The translations under genes were made by a program, and so were the position numbers. Under the pieces are notes generated by a model that did no database searches, was not told the origin of the DNA, and worked only from the letters and a program-made list of their open reading frames with translations. This document shows, one piece after another, positions 42,751 through 52,058 of a stretch of 64,000 bases of DNA; within the stretch, counting starts at the first letter, position 1; each line of letters opens with the position of its first letter. The stretch covers positions 44,294 through 108,293 of the forward strand of contig UBTY01000025.1 in NCBI GenBank assembly GCA_900468535.1, in the 5' to 3' direction. This DNA is from Hyphomicrobiales bacterium (GTDB lineage: Bacteria > Pseudomonadota > Alphaproteobacteria > Rhizobiales > Rhizobiaceae).

Positions 42751-44400
42751 ATGACTGATCGCAATGAAGGGAAATCTGCGCAGGGAACGCAGATGTCGCG
42801 CCGTGAGGCGCTGAAGCTCGGCCTCGCCGCAGGCGTTGGCCTCACCGTTTTCGGCCTGAACGCACGCATCGTGCTTGCTGATGACGGGCAAGTGCTGAAG
42901 GTTGCCAATCCGGCGTTCAACCAGGATTGGTCACCGCTGCGCGGTGGCGGTGTTCCGTTCCGCTGGAACTCGATCTGGTGGGCCTCGCCGATGTATTTCG
43001 ACAGCGAAGGCAAGATCAAGCCTTACGTCTTCATCAGCTGGGAATCGCCCGACAACAAGGTCTGGACCTTCAAGATCGACCCGAAGGCGACCTTCTCGGA
43101 TGGCAGCAAGATCACCGCTGCCGACGTCAAGGGCTCCTGGGAAGTTGCTTCCATGCCCAACACCAAGAGCCAGCGCGCCGACCAGGTGCTGAGCAAGGTT
43201 CAGGGCTACAAGGAAATCGGCGCCGGTTCCGGCAACGAGCTGACGGGTGTCGCCACGCCTGATGACGGCACCGTGGTCGTCACGCTGACGGAAGCCGATC
43301 CGATCTTCTTCATGCGTCTTGCCAACCACATCGCACCGATCACCAAGGCCGCGCAGTCTCGTGGCAGCGACGGCGAGGAAGTGACGGATTGGTACAAGCC
43401 CGACAGCAGCGCCGTTTATTCCGGCCCATTCAAGCTCACCAGCATCGATATCGACGCCGGCAAGCTGGTGTTCGAGCCGAACGAAAACTTCTTTGGTCCG
43501 AAGCCGAAGCTGGCGCGCATCGAAATCACCTCGATCGAGGATAACGTCACCGCCACATCGCTCATCAAATCGGGCGAATTTAACGCGCACACGGAACTTG
43601 TCACGTCCACGATCATCCAGGACCTTGGCCCCGAATTCTCCGCCGGCCCGCTGATTCCAACCAGCCAGCATTTCTGGTTCAACGTTACCCGCGCGCCGAT
43701 GGACGATCCGAAGGTTCGCCAGGCGTTGATCATGGCGATCGATCGCGATGGTCTCTTCAAGGCGTCCTATCCTGACGGGCCGCACAAAAAGGCTGACCAG
43801 ATCCTAAACTCGGTTCCGGGTGCGGACAATTCCGGCTTCGAGCCCTATCCGTACGATCCGGCTGCTGCCAAGAAGCTGCTCGCCGAATCCACCTATGGCG
43901 GTCCCGAACGCCTGCCGAAGATCCTCTTCGTCGGCATTTCCGCTCCGGCCATCGAGGCCGCAGCGCAGTTCATCGCCGAGCAGTGGCGTCAGAATCTCGG
44001 CATCACGGCCGTAGACATGAAGCCGCAGCAGGACAGCTATGCCGGTCCGGACCAGAACGCGGTGCAGATCTTCCGCGACGACGTCGGCACCCGCGTGCCG
44101 GATGCCGTCTCTTATCTCGCCGGCTGCATCGCCTCGACTTCGTCGAACGCCCAGAACAAGCTCGGCGGCTACAAGAACGACAAGGTCGATGCAGCTCTCG
44201 CTGAAGCCGCGACCAAAGCGGCCGACGATCCCGATCGCATCAAGCTCGCACAGGATGCCCAGAAGGCATTCCGCGAAGATTGGGCCTTCATTCCTTGGTA
44301 CTCTCAGGCGATGTCGCGCTGGGCTACCAAAGAGGTCAAGGGCATGGAGAAGAACCTCGACTGGCAGGTCGTGGCGCCCTGGGACATTTCGATCGGCTGA
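42751..44400 (+). CDS. ABC transporter substrate-binding protein (peptide/SBP_bac_5 family), Tat-exported
   Basis: 549 residues from ATG 42751 with GGGAGGAC upstream. The N-terminus has a twin-arginine signal (SRREALKLGLAAGVGLTVFG), so the folded protein is exported by Tat to the periplasm. The mature part is the SBP_bac_5 fold of oligopeptide/dipeptide-binding proteins: W-x-F-x-I/L-x-x-x-A-x-F-S-D-G (VWTFKIDPKATFSDGSKITA), DVKGSWEV and FEPYPYDPAAAKKLLAE. Such proteins bind peptides, oligosaccharides, or glycosides. It heads the rightward importer operon. Confidence 0.9.
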   Translation: MTDRNEGKSAQGTQMSRREALKLGLAAGVGLTVFGLNARIVLADDGQVLKVANPAFNQDWSPLRGGGVPFRWNSIWWASPMYFDSEGKIKPYVFISWESPDNKVWTFKIDPKATFSDGSKITAADVKGSWEVASMPNTKSQRADQVLSKVQGYKEIGAGSGNELTGVATPDDGTVVVTLTEADPIFFMRLANHIAPITKAAQSRGSDGEEVTDWYKPDSSAVYSGPFKLTSIDIDAGKLVFEPNENFFGPKPKLARIEITSIEDNVTATSLIKSGEFNAHTELVTSTIIQDLGPEFSAGPLIPTSQHFWFNVTRAPMDDPKVRQALIMAIDRDGLFKASYPDGPHKKADQILNSVPGADNSGFEPYPYDPAAAKKLLAESTYGGPERLPKILFVGISAPAIEAAAQFIAEQWRQNLGITAVDMKPQQDSYAGPDQNAVQIFRDDVGTRVPDAVSYLAGCIASTSSNAQNKLGGYKNDKVDAALAEAATKAADDPDRIKLAQDAQKAFREDWAFIPWYSQAMSRWATKEVKGMEKNLDWQVVAPWDISIG

Positions 44401-44448
44401 GCCGGTCCGAAACCTGAAAACAGATAGCCTTCGGGCAATTTAGCAACC

Positions 44449-44474
44449 GCGCGAAGACCGCAAGGCCTTCGCGC
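44449..44474 (+). terminator. Intergenic hairpin after the binding-protein gene
   Basis: GCGCGAAG / CTTCGCGC gives an 8-bp stem with loop, in the 143-base gap between the binding-protein and permease genes. Partial termination or mRNA stabilisation here is a common way of giving binding-protein excess. Confidence 0.45.
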
Positions 44475-44543
44475 AAGTTTCAAGAAGACATCGCATGTCC
44501 GCGTTGATGCGGAAACGTGTCTACCAACCGGTGGGAGGTGACC

Positions 44544-45500
44544 TTGTTACGCTACGTGCTAACCCGGTTTGCCATCTGGATTCCGTCAGTCCTGATCGTC
44601 ATGCTGGCCGTCTATGCGCTGGCTTTCTACGGTGCTGGCGATCCGATCAAGCTGATCTTTCTGCGTGCACCTGGCGACGTCGCCTATAATCCGCAGCGCA
44701 TCGAGGCCATCCGCGAAAGCGCCGGCCTGAACAGGCCCTTCATCGAGCAGTTCGGCCTTTACATCTGGAACCTGCTGCACGGACAGTTCGGCAATTCGCT
44801 GACGTCGGGTCGCTCGGTCTGGGCCATGGTCTCGGCCGCTGCGCCCGTATCCTTCAAGCTCGCGCTCTGTTCCATCATTCTCACGACGGTCATTGCCATT
44901 CCGCTCGGCATGATCGCTGCGATGAACCAGAACAGCCGCCTGGATTACACGATCCTCGGCAGCGCACTCTTCCTCTGGGCGATCCCGGCCTATGTCGCCG
45001 GCCCGCTCCTGATGGTCGGCCTTATCGTGCTGATGCCGATGATCAAGGTGCCCTATGGTTGGGGCGGGGTCTTCGACGTCCGCATCCTGCTGCCGTTGAT
45101 TGTCCTGTCCTTCCAGCCGATCGCGTTGATCGTGCGGCAGACGCGCGCCGCTGTCATCGAGGTGCTGTCGGAGGATTTTGTTCGCACAGCCCGCGCCAAG
45201 GGCGTACCTGAAATGGTCGTGGCGCTTCGCCATATCCTGCGCCCGGTGCTGACACCCGTCGTCACCCAGCTCGGCCTGATCATGATCACCATCGTCAACG
45301 GCGCGATCTTCGTTGAGCTCGTCTTCGGTTTGCCCGGCCTCGGCCGCCTGACCGTGCAGGCGCTGACCAATTCGGACTATCCCGTCATTCTGGCGATCAC
45401 GCTTATCGGATCCTTCCTGGTGATGATGTCGAACCTTCTGGTCGACGTTCTCTATCCACTGCTTGATCCGCGCGCCAACGATGCAAGAAGGAGCCGCTGA
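44544..45500 (+). CDS. ABC transporter permease (DppB-like)
   Basis: 318 residues from TTG 44544, preferred because GGGAGGTG lies just upstream; GTG 44517 would add nine residues before it. It has the N-terminal TM segment (WIPSVLIVMLAVYALAFY), a periplasmic loop and five further TM helices. The EAA loop (QTRAAVIEVLSEDFVRTARAKGVPE) contacts the ATPases, as in the BPD_transp_1 family. It is an inner-membrane half of the dipeptide-type importer and is followed two bases later by its partner. Confidence 0.9.
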   Translation: MLRYVLTRFAIWIPSVLIVMLAVYALAFYGAGDPIKLIFLRAPGDVAYNPQRIEAIRESAGLNRPFIEQFGLYIWNLLHGQFGNSLTSGRSVWAMVSAAAPVSFKLALCSIILTTVIAIPLGMIAAMNQNSRLDYTILGSALFLWAIPAYVAGPLLMVGLIVLMPMIKVPYGWGGVFDVRILLPLIVLSFQPIALIVRQTRAAVIEVLSEDFVRTARAKGVPEMVVALRHILRPVLTPVVTQLGLIMITIVNGAIFVELVFGLPGLGRLTVQALTNSDYPVILAITLIGSFLVMMSNLLVDVLYPLLDPRANDARRSR

Positions 45501-45502
45501 CC

Positions 45503-46462
45503 ATGTCCGCCATCCCTCTCTCTCCCGTCGCCCAACAGGAAGAGGCGCCCGTCAGCCTGTGGCGTGACGCATGGTACCGCCTGAAACGCAACAAGCTTGC
45601 CGTCTTCGGCCTGATCGTCGTGGCGATCCTCGCCTTCACCGCGATCTTTGGCCCGTATCTGACGCCCTACGACTATCTGAGCCAGGACTTGCAGGCCCGT
45701 AACGCTGTCCCGTCGCTGCAGCATCTCTTCGGCACCGATGATCTCGGGCGCGATGTGTTCAGCCGCGTCGTCTTCGGTACCCGCACCGCTTTCCTCGTCG
45801 CCGTCATAGTGACAGTCATCGCCGTGTTTATCGGCACGCTGCTCGGCGCCATCGCCGGCTTCTTCGGCAATCCGTTCGATCGCGTGATCATGTGGCTGAC
45901 CGACATGACCATGTCAGTGCCGAACCTGCTGCTCGTCGTCGTCATCAATGCCTCGCTGAAGGCGCCGATCGCCAAGTGGATGGAAGCGCAGTATCTGGCG
46001 ACCCTCAATCCTTTCTATCGCCAGACCGTGTGGGTCGACTTCATGCTGGTCTTCGGCTCGATGGCACTGATCTCCTGGCCACCCTATGCGCGCCTCGTCC
46101 GTGCCCAGGTCCTGTCGATCCGCAGCCGTCCCTATATCACGGCCGCCCAGGCTCTCGGTCTGTCGAACTGGATCATCATGAAGCGCTACGTCATTCCGAA
46201 CGCGCTTGGTCCGCTGATCGTCTCGGTCAGCGCCGGTCTCGGCACGGCCATGGTTCTGGAAAGCGCCTTCAGCTTCCTCGGCGTCGGCGTCAATCCGCCC
46301 ACGCCCAGCTGGGGCAACATGATCTCCGACGGCCTGCGCGTCTGGCAACACTATCCGCATCTGCTGGCTGCGCCGGCCGCCGTCCTCGGCCTTGCCTCGG
46401 TCGCCTTCAGCTTCCTCGGCGATGGCCTCAATGACGCACTCAATCCGCGGGGTTCCAAGTGA
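45503..46462 (+). CDS. ABC transporter permease (DppC-like)
   Basis: 319 residues. A cytoplasmic N-terminal extension (SLWRDAWYRLKRNKLAVFG) leads to the first TM helix, then the DppC signature YLSQDLQARNAVPSLQHLFGTDDLGRDVFSRV, four or five more TM segments and the EAA loop (RAQVLSIRSRPYITAAQALGLSN). It pairs with the upstream DppB-like permease. Its stop overlaps the next gene's ATG (TGATG). Confidence 0.92.
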   Translation: MSAIPLSPVAQQEEAPVSLWRDAWYRLKRNKLAVFGLIVVAILAFTAIFGPYLTPYDYLSQDLQARNAVPSLQHLFGTDDLGRDVFSRVVFGTRTAFLVAVIVTVIAVFIGTLLGAIAGFFGNPFDRVIMWLTDMTMSVPNLLLVVVINASLKAPIAKWMEAQYLATLNPFYRQTVWVDFMLVFGSMALISWPPYARLVRAQVLSIRSRPYITAAQALGLSNWIIMKRYVIPNALGPLIVSVSAGLGTAMVLESAFSFLGVGVNPPTPSWGNMISDGLRVWQHYPHLLAAPAAVLGLASVAFSFLGDGLNDALNPRGSK

Positions 46463-47469
46463 TGAACACGACGCGATCCAATGAGAAACTGCTCGATGTC
46501 CGCGGCCTGACCGTCGAGATCGACGGCAGGAACGGCCCGGCAGTCGTGGTCGATGGCATCGACCTCCACGTCAACAAGGGCGAGACGCTCGGCGTCGTCG
46601 GCGAATCCGGCTGTGGCAAGAGCTTGACCATGCTGAGCCTGATGCGGCTGCTGCCGAACAAGATCAAGGTCACCAAGGGCTCGGCGAGTTTCGACGGCCA
46701 CGACCTGCAGAAGATGTCGAACAGGGAACTGCGCAAGGTGCGCGGCGGCGATATCGGCTTCGTCTTCCAGGATCCGATGACCTCGCTCAACCCCGTCATG
46801 CGCATCGGTGACCAGATCTGCGAGCCGCTGATCTACCACCGCGGCATGAAGAAGGCCGAGGCGCGCACCCGCGCCGTCGAACTTCTGCGCCTCGTCGGCA
46901 TCCCAGGCCCGGAAGAGCGGCTGCAGGCCTATCCGCACGAGCTCTCAGGCGGCATGCGTCAGCGCGTGATGATTGCCATCGGTCTTGCCTGCAATCCGAA
47001 GCTCCTGATCGCCGACGAGCCGACGACAGCGCTCGACGTCACCATCCAGGCACAGATCGTCGATCTGGTGAAGGACCTACGCGCCAAGCTCGGCATGTCG
47101 GTCGTCTGGATCACCCACGACCTGGCGCTGATCGCCGGTCTCGTCGACCGCGTCGCCGTGCTCTACGCCGGCACTGTGGTCGAAGATGCGCCGGTCGACG
47201 AGCTCTATGCCCGCCCGAGCCATCCCTATACGCGCGGCCTGCTCGCCTCCATCCCGAAGCTGTCGGATGCGCCGGCAAGCCGGCTGAGCTCGATCGGCGG
47301 CACACCGCCGGAGCCCGGCCGTCGTCCCAAGGGCTGCCCCTTTGCTCCACGCTGTCCGCTGGCGGAAGCCGTCTGCCACGAGCGCGTGCCGAAACTTGAG
47401 CCTATTTCAGGCGCCGGAAACCACCGCACCGCCTGTTTCGTCGTCCAGAAAATGCAGGAGGCCGCGTGA
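46462..47469 (+). CDS. ABC transporter ATP-binding protein (DppD-like)
   Basis: 335 residues. Walker [16 protein letters not shown]-loop [15 protein letters not shown] signature [13 protein letters not shown], Walker [13 protein letters not shown] and the switch His (ITHDLALI) are all present. The C-terminal oligopeptide-transporter extension includes the Cys-rich region ([15 protein letters not shown]) of the OppD/DppD type, which in relatives may bind an Fe-S cluster. It overlaps the next ATPase gene (TGATG). Confidence 0.94.
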   Translation: MNTTRSNEKLLDVRGLTVEIDGRNGPAVVVDGIDLHVNKGETLGVVGESGCGKSLTMLSLMRLLPNKIKVTKGSASFDGHDLQKMSNRELRKVRGGDIGFVFQDPMTSLNPVMRIGDQICEPLIYHRGMKKAEARTRAVELLRLVGIPGPEERLQAYPHELSGGMRQRVMIAIGLACNPKLLIADEPTTALDVTIQAQIVDLVKDLRAKLGMSVVWITHDLALIAGLVDRVAVLYAGTVVEDAPVDELYARPSHPYTRGLLASIPKLSDAPASRLSSIGGTPPEPGRRPKGCPFAPRCPLAEAVCHERVPKLEPISGAGNHRTACFVVQKMQEAA

Positions 47470-48461
47470 TGGGTGCCCAACCGCTGCTCAAGGTCGAAAA
47501 CCTCGTCAAGCATTTCCACGTCAAGCTCGGCGCCTTCGGCGAGCGCTCGGCGACGGTCTATGCGCTCGACAACGTCAATCTCGACATCATGGAGGGCGAG
47601 ACGCTCTCGCTCGTCGGCGAATCCGGCTGCGGCAAGTCAACGACAGGCTTCACCATCCTCAACCTATACAAGGCGACCTCGGGTAAGGTCGTCTACAAGG
47701 GCCAGGATCTGGCGACGCTGGATGAAAAGCAGATGCGGCCCTTCCGCCGCGACCTGCAGATCGTCTTCCAGGATCCCTATTCGACGCTCAACCCGCGCAT
47801 GACGATCGGCGAGGCTGTTGGCGAGCCGATCCTGTTCCACAAGCTCTGCACCAAGGCCGAGCTGAAGGACCGCGTCGCGGCGCTGCTGACCGACGTCGGC
47901 CTGCCGACCCGTTTCGCGCAGCGCTATCCGCACGAGCTTTCCGGCGGCCAGCGCCAGCGCGTCGTCATTGCCCGCGCGCTCGCCTGCCAGCCGAAGTTCA
48001 TCGTCTGCGACGAGGCGATCTCGGCGCTCGACGTCTCGATCCAGGCGCAGATCATCAACCTGCTGCTCGACCTGCAGGAAAAATACGGTCTGACCTATCT
48101 GTTCATCGCCCACGATCTGGCGGTCGTCCGCCACATTAGCACCCGCGTCGGCGTCATGTATCTCGGCCGCCTGGCGGAACTCGCGACCCGCGAGGAACTC
48201 TTCGAAAACCCGCTGCACCCCTATACCAAAGCGCTGCTGTCGGCAGTTCCGGAAACCGATCCGGAACTCGAGCGCACCCGCACCCGGCAGATATTGCAGG
48301 GCGATGTTCCCAGCCCGCTCAATCCGCCGAGTGGCTGTCGCTTCCATTCGCGATGCCCGATCGCCATGGATGTGTGCAGCAAGGTCGTGCCGGAGTGGAA
48401 GGAAGCCAAGCCGGGCCATCTCGTTGCGTGCCATGCCGTTAACACGGGACAGGTTGCATGA
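47469..48461 (+). CDS. ABC transporter ATP-binding protein (DppF-like)
   Basis: 330 residues. Walker [16 protein letters not shown]-loop IVFQDPYSTLNPRMTI, signature LSGGQRQRVVIA, Walker B FIVCDEAISALDVSIQAQ and HDLAVVRH are seen. The C-terminal extension has the Cys pattern GCRFHSRCPIAMDVC. Completes a five-gene dipeptide-type importer; the next gene, a sugar-acid kinase, overlaps its stop, which hints that the importer takes up a sugar acid or its conjugate. Confidence 0.94.
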   Translation: MGAQPLLKVENLVKHFHVKLGAFGERSATVYALDNVNLDIMEGETLSLVGESGCGKSTTGFTILNLYKATSGKVVYKGQDLATLDEKQMRPFRRDLQIVFQDPYSTLNPRMTIGEAVGEPILFHKLCTKAELKDRVAALLTDVGLPTRFAQRYPHELSGGQRQRVVIARALACQPKFIVCDEAISALDVSIQAQIINLLLDLQEKYGLTYLFIAHDLAVVRHISTRVGVMYLGRLAELATREELFENPLHPYTKALLSAVPETDPELERTRTRQILQGDVPSPLNPPSGCRFHSRCPIAMDVCSKVVPEWKEAKPGHLVACHAVNTGQVA

Positions 48462-49519
48462 CGCTGCAAGTCGCGGTCATCGCTGACGATCTGACCGGCG
48501 CGCTCGACACGGGAACACCGTTTGTCGACGCCGGGCTATCGGTGGCGGTCGCGATCGAGGTCGACGCAATTGCCGACGCTCTCGCCAGCGGTTGCGATGT
48601 GGTTGTCGTCAATACGGCTTCACGGGCTCTCCCGGAGGAGGATGCGGCAAGGAGGGTCAGCGCTGCGGCGGAGGCCTTTCTTGCCGCCTCGCCTCGCATC
48701 GTGCTGAAAAAGATAGACTCGCGCCTCAAGGGCAATGTTGGTGCCGAAAGCGTGGCACTGGCCTCCGTTTTCGGCCACGAGGCGATCGTGGTGGCACCGG
48801 CTATTCCCGATCAGGAGCGCTTGACCCGTGACGGTCGCGTGGTCGGTCGCGGTGTTGATGCGCCTTTGCCAATCGCTGATCTCTTCGACGGGCATGATCG
48901 GCCGGTCTGTGTGCGTGACGCTGAAACCGATAGCGATCTCGATCGCGTGGTCAGCGAGTTTGACTGGACGAGAAACCTTGCGGTTGGCGCGCGCGGGATC
49001 GGTCTTGCGCTTGCGCGCAGGCTTGGCCGGCCTGACCCGGCGGGCAAAGCGATTGCGGCGTCTTCCCGTACGATGTTTGCCTTCGGCTCTCGTGACCCCA
49101 TCACGGCAGCACAGATGACGACGCTCGAGGCGTCAGGTGCCTTGGCTGCGTCTATTGATGCGCCCATGGGTGCGTTGCCTTCGGATATGGGGAGTGACTT
49201 ACCGGTTCTGCTCCGCTGCACGGGCGAAATAACCGGCAGGGCGACTGATGTTGCCGACCGGTTCGCAAAAGGCGTAAAATCAGCCGTGGAAGCTGCGCAT
49301 CCAGAGGTGCTGATGGTTGGCGGCGGTGATACGGCTCTGGCGGTCTTTCGCGAATTGGGGATTCGCGTTCTAAGGCCGAAAGGCGAGGTCGAGGCGGGGA
49401 TCCCGTGGTTCGATGTCACGACGGCCGATGGCCTTGGTCTTCGCTGTGCAGTGAAGTCCGGGGGCTTCGGGAATTCTGATAGTTTGCTAAGACTGATTGC
49501 GCAGAATCAGGCGGCATAG
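48458..49519 (+). CDS. DUF1537 four-carbon acid sugar kinase
   Basis: 353 residues, shorter than the 420 or so of well-known members, but with both domains. The N-terminal signature VIADDLTGALDTGTPFV (nucleophile loop) and central VLKKIDSRLKGNVGAE, with C-terminal VGGGDTALAVFREL (ATP-binding), are typical of the OtnK/DtnK/DenK families. They phosphorylate D-threonate, D-erythronate or L-threonate at O4. The gene overlaps the importer ATPase gene. Together with the PdxA-like dehydrogenase at 37850 it could turn a four-carbon sugar acid into DHAP and CO2. Confidence 0.88.
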   Translation: MTLQVAVIADDLTGALDTGTPFVDAGLSVAVAIEVDAIADALASGCDVVVVNTASRALPEEDAARRVSAAAEAFLAASPRIVLKKIDSRLKGNVGAESVALASVFGHEAIVVAPAIPDQERLTRDGRVVGRGVDAPLPIADLFDGHDRPVCVRDAETDSDLDRVVSEFDWTRNLAVGARGIGLALARRLGRPDPAGKAIAASSRTMFAFGSRDPITAAQMTTLEASGALAASIDAPMGALPSDMGSDLPVLLRCTGEITGRATDVADRFAKGVKSAVEAAHPEVLMVGGGDTALAVFRELGIRVLRPKGEVEAGIPWFDVTTADGLGLRCAVKSGGFGNSDSLLRLIAQNQAA

Positions 49520-49522
49520 ACA

Positions 49523-50308
49523 ATGCCGGCGGGGAGAATGAAGGTGGACGAAGCAAGCGGTGTATCGGCGAAAGCCCAGTCGGCCCCGGCAGCCAAGCCG
49601 GAGCGCGGCAAGGCCGTGAAACTGGTCGATCGGGTATTTGACCAGTTGCAGGAGCGCATTCGCTCCGGAAACTATCCGCCGGATTCGCGTCTTCCCGGCG
49701 AGCACGAGCTTGCGTCGATGCTCGGTGTTTCACGCCCGATCGTGCGCGATGCGCTGGCGCGTTTGCGCGATCAGGGTATCGTTTATGCCCGCCAGGGGGC
49801 CGGCACCTTTGTCAGCGCCCACGGTTCGCCGACGGCCCAGCTTTCCTATTCGCCGGTGAAGACCATTGCGGATATTCAGCGCTGCTACGAATTTCGCCTG
49901 ACGATTGAACCAGCCGCCGCCTATTTCGCAGCCAAGCGCCGCGACGAGGCCGCAATCCAGAAGATTGCCGCGGCACTCGCCGATCTTCGCGAGGCGACCA
50001 GTCATCAGCTTCACCGCACCGATGCCGACTTCATGTTCCATCGCGCGGTCACCGAAGCCGCCAACAACCATTACTATACGGCCTCGATCGACGCGTTGAA
50101 GGCTCACATAGCGGTCGGCATGCATCTGCACGGACTATCGCTGCTCGGCCCGCGCCAGGGCCTCGAAGAGGTCTACGAAGAGCACAACAAGATCTACCGC
50201 GCGATCGCGGACGGGCATGCCGATGAGGCCCGCGCCTTGATGAAGGCACACCTCGAGGGTTCGCAGGGGCGCCTTTTCGAGGGCCGGGCTCTCGATCTGT
50301 CGTTCTAA
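49523..50308 (+). CDS. FadR-type (FCD) GntR transcriptional regulator
   Basis: 261 residues from ATG 49523; ATG 49538 has a closer GGGGAG but short spacing. Residues about 40-100 are the GntR winged helix (LQERIRSGNYPPDSRLPGEHELASMLGVSR, then PIVRDALARLRDQGIVYARQGAGTFV). Residues about 115-255 are the FCD effector domain with the metal-binding residues (Asp/His pattern in DADFMFHRAVTEAANN). It lies at the end of the importer-kinase block and is the likely local regulator. The operator-like palindromes at 40060, 42537 and 42642 are its candidate sites. Confidence 0.9.
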   Translation: MPAGRMKVDEASGVSAKAQSAPAAKPERGKAVKLVDRVFDQLQERIRSGNYPPDSRLPGEHELASMLGVSRPIVRDALARLRDQGIVYARQGAGTFVSAHGSPTAQLSYSPVKTIADIQRCYEFRLTIEPAAAYFAAKRRDEAAIQKIAAALADLREATSHQLHRTDADFMFHRAVTEAANNHYYTASIDALKAHIAVGMHLHGLSLLGPRQGLEEVYEEHNKIYRAIADGHADEARALMKAHLEGSQGRLFEGRALDLSF

Positions 50309-50443
50309 GGCAAGCGCGCCCATTCAACTTGCTTGGCTGCGTTCGTGTTGCTCGAACAGTCTGAACACGTTCGGCATTCAGTTCTATGTCAGGGCCTCGG
50401 GCTAGACACTCCGGCGTCATCAATCGCCAAAAGGTCTGTTCCA

Positions 50444-50872
50444 ATGTCTAAGTCCGCCGCTTGTGTCGCCCTTGTCGTTGCTTCCATATTCTTTGCACTT
50501 CCCGCCTTCGCCGAGCAAACGGTGAAGGTCATAGAGGATGGCGAAGGCGGCGGCGCGATGTCGCTCAAGATCGATAAAGCGAGTGTCCCGGCAGGGGAGA
50601 CAGTCTTTACGGTTCACAACAACGCAATGACCGAAGAGCACGAAATGGTGCTCGTGAAGCTCAACTCCGCCGATCAGGTCGTGCCCGTCATCAAATCCAA
50701 GCATCGGATAGATGAGAAGAAACTGAAGAGCATTGGTGAAGTATCCGACCTGAAACCCGGCGCAGATGGCCAGTTGAAGGCAAAACTTGCTCCGGGGGCC
50801 TATCTCCTGCTCTGTAATATCAAGGGTCATTACGAAGCCGGGATGCAAGCCCGCCTGACCGTTACGCCCTGA
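50444..50872 (+). CDS. Secreted cupredoxin-like protein
   Basis: 142 residues with a signal peptide (VALVVASIFFALPAFAEQ, cleavage near AFA|EQ). The mature part is a small beta sandwich. The C-terminal LLLCNIKGHYEAGMQARL has the Cys-x4-His-x4-Met spacing of type-1 copper ligands; the N-terminal copper His may be that in EEHEMVLVKL. It therefore probably binds copper in the periplasm, although a redox partner is not evident. It stands alone between GntR and the AraC gene, ended by a strong hairpin. An upstream start at 50333 lacks a signal peptide at its front and is rejected. Confidence 0.8.
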   Translation: MSKSAACVALVVASIFFALPAFAEQTVKVIEDGEGGGAMSLKIDKASVPAGETVFTVHNNAMTEEHEMVLVKLNSADQVVPVIKSKHRIDEKKLKSIGEVSDLKPGADGQLKAKLAPGAYLLLCNIKGHYEAGMQARLTVTP

Positions 50873-50907
50873 CGATATCCTGGGCTCGTTTCTGATCCGC
50901 ACACCAA

Positions 50908-50932
50908 CAATCCGGCGACTTGCGCCGGATTG
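50908..50932. terminator. Hairpin after cupredoxin-like gene
   Basis: CAATCCGGCG / CGCCGGATTG, perfect 10-bp stem with a five-base loop, 36 bases after the stop. No long T-run follows. Confidence 0.5.
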
Positions 50933-51082
50933 CATTCCAATGACAGGCGCACAGGGCTTTGGCGCAGCCCATGCTGCCCTGCAGCAAACTTCAGTGGTGA
51001 CGTCCGTTGCCTGATCTTGCCGGTTGTACTATTTTACCGCCCGTATGGCGTTGACCCCGACACGGGTTCGGGCGCTATTGGG

Positions 51083-52000
51083 ATGGGTGCCTTGAGTTTA
51101 CTTGAAGAGGATTTTGATTGTGTTGGGCTCTACTTCGGAACACCCGAAGCGCCATGCCTGACTACAATTCCGATAAGGTCCGCATCGTTCTCTGTAACGA
51201 AAATCAGGAGGGAACTTGGCGACCAGCAAACTGTTGACGTCGAGTTGCCAGCGTCCAATTCCTATTTCCTGATGCTGTATCTGGATGAGGCCTGGCATTC
51301 CGATATAAGGCCGGATGGTTCGCGCGCGCCCGTGCGGCTCTACGAGAAGGGATCGATCTGTCTGGTCGATCTTCGCAACCCAACCGCCATCACCCTGCAC
51401 AGCAATCTGCACGCTCTGGCTTTCGTGTTGCCACGCTCGCTCTTCGATGAGGTCGCTGACATTTCGACTTCGACGAAGCTGCATCGGCTGCGCTGCAGGC
51501 GAGGGGAGCCGGATTCGGTTCTCGGCAATCTTGCCGTGGCCCTGTTGCCGCTGTTCGAAACTGCGAACATGTCACCTCCGGCATTGCTGCAGCACCTGGC
51601 GGCGGCTGTCTGCGCTCATCTTCTCCACGACTACAGTGACGAGACGCTTAGAAACGGCGTTGCCGACAGTTCCCTCTCCGTGGGACAGGAGAAGGCCGCC
51701 AAGGAATTCATGCTTGATAATCTTGGCAAGGAGCTTTCCGTCCCGGCGATCGCCGCGGCCGTGGGCCTTTCGGTCAATCATTTCTCACAGGAGTTTCGAA
51801 GGGCGACTGGCTTTACCCCGCACCAGTGGCTGACGCGCATGCGGGTCGACCGCGCCAAGGAACTGCTTCAGCAACGCGCCATGCCCTTGAAGGCAATATC
51901 CGACGATTGCGGCTTTACCGACCAGAGCCATTTTACCAAGGTTTTCTCGCGCCAAACCGGCGTGACGCCGGCGACGTGGCGCTCGGCCTGGCTAAACTGA
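51083..52000 (+). CDS. AraC-family transcriptional regulator
   Basis: 305 residues from ATG 51083; the frame continues upstream to 50930 but that part runs through the hairpin and looks non-coding. The N-terminal domain is a cupin-like sensor of the AraC-binding type. The C-terminal two-helix-turn-helix domain (about 205-303) shows LSVPAIAAAVGLSVNHFSQEF, then RATGFTPHQWLTRMRVDRA, then ISDDCGFTDQSHFTKVFSRQ and TGVTPATWR. The target is unknown. It is followed by a second AraC gene in tandem. Confidence 0.8.
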   Translation: MGALSLLEEDFDCVGLYFGTPEAPCLTTIPIRSASFSVTKIRRELGDQQTVDVELPASNSYFLMLYLDEAWHSDIRPDGSRAPVRLYEKGSICLVDLRNPTAITLHSNLHALAFVLPRSLFDEVADISTSTKLHRLRCRRGEPDSVLGNLAVALLPLFETANMSPPALLQHLAAAVCAHLLHDYSDETLRNGVADSSLSVGQEKAAKEFMLDNLGKELSVPAIAAAVGLSVNHFSQEFRRATGFTPHQWLTRMRVDRAKELLQQRAMPLKAISDDCGFTDQSHFTKVFSRQTGVTPATWRSAWLN

Positions 52001-52058
52001 TACACTAAAGCGTACTATCTTTAAAAAGCGGGTGTCTTTTTACCAAGGGGCCGCTATA

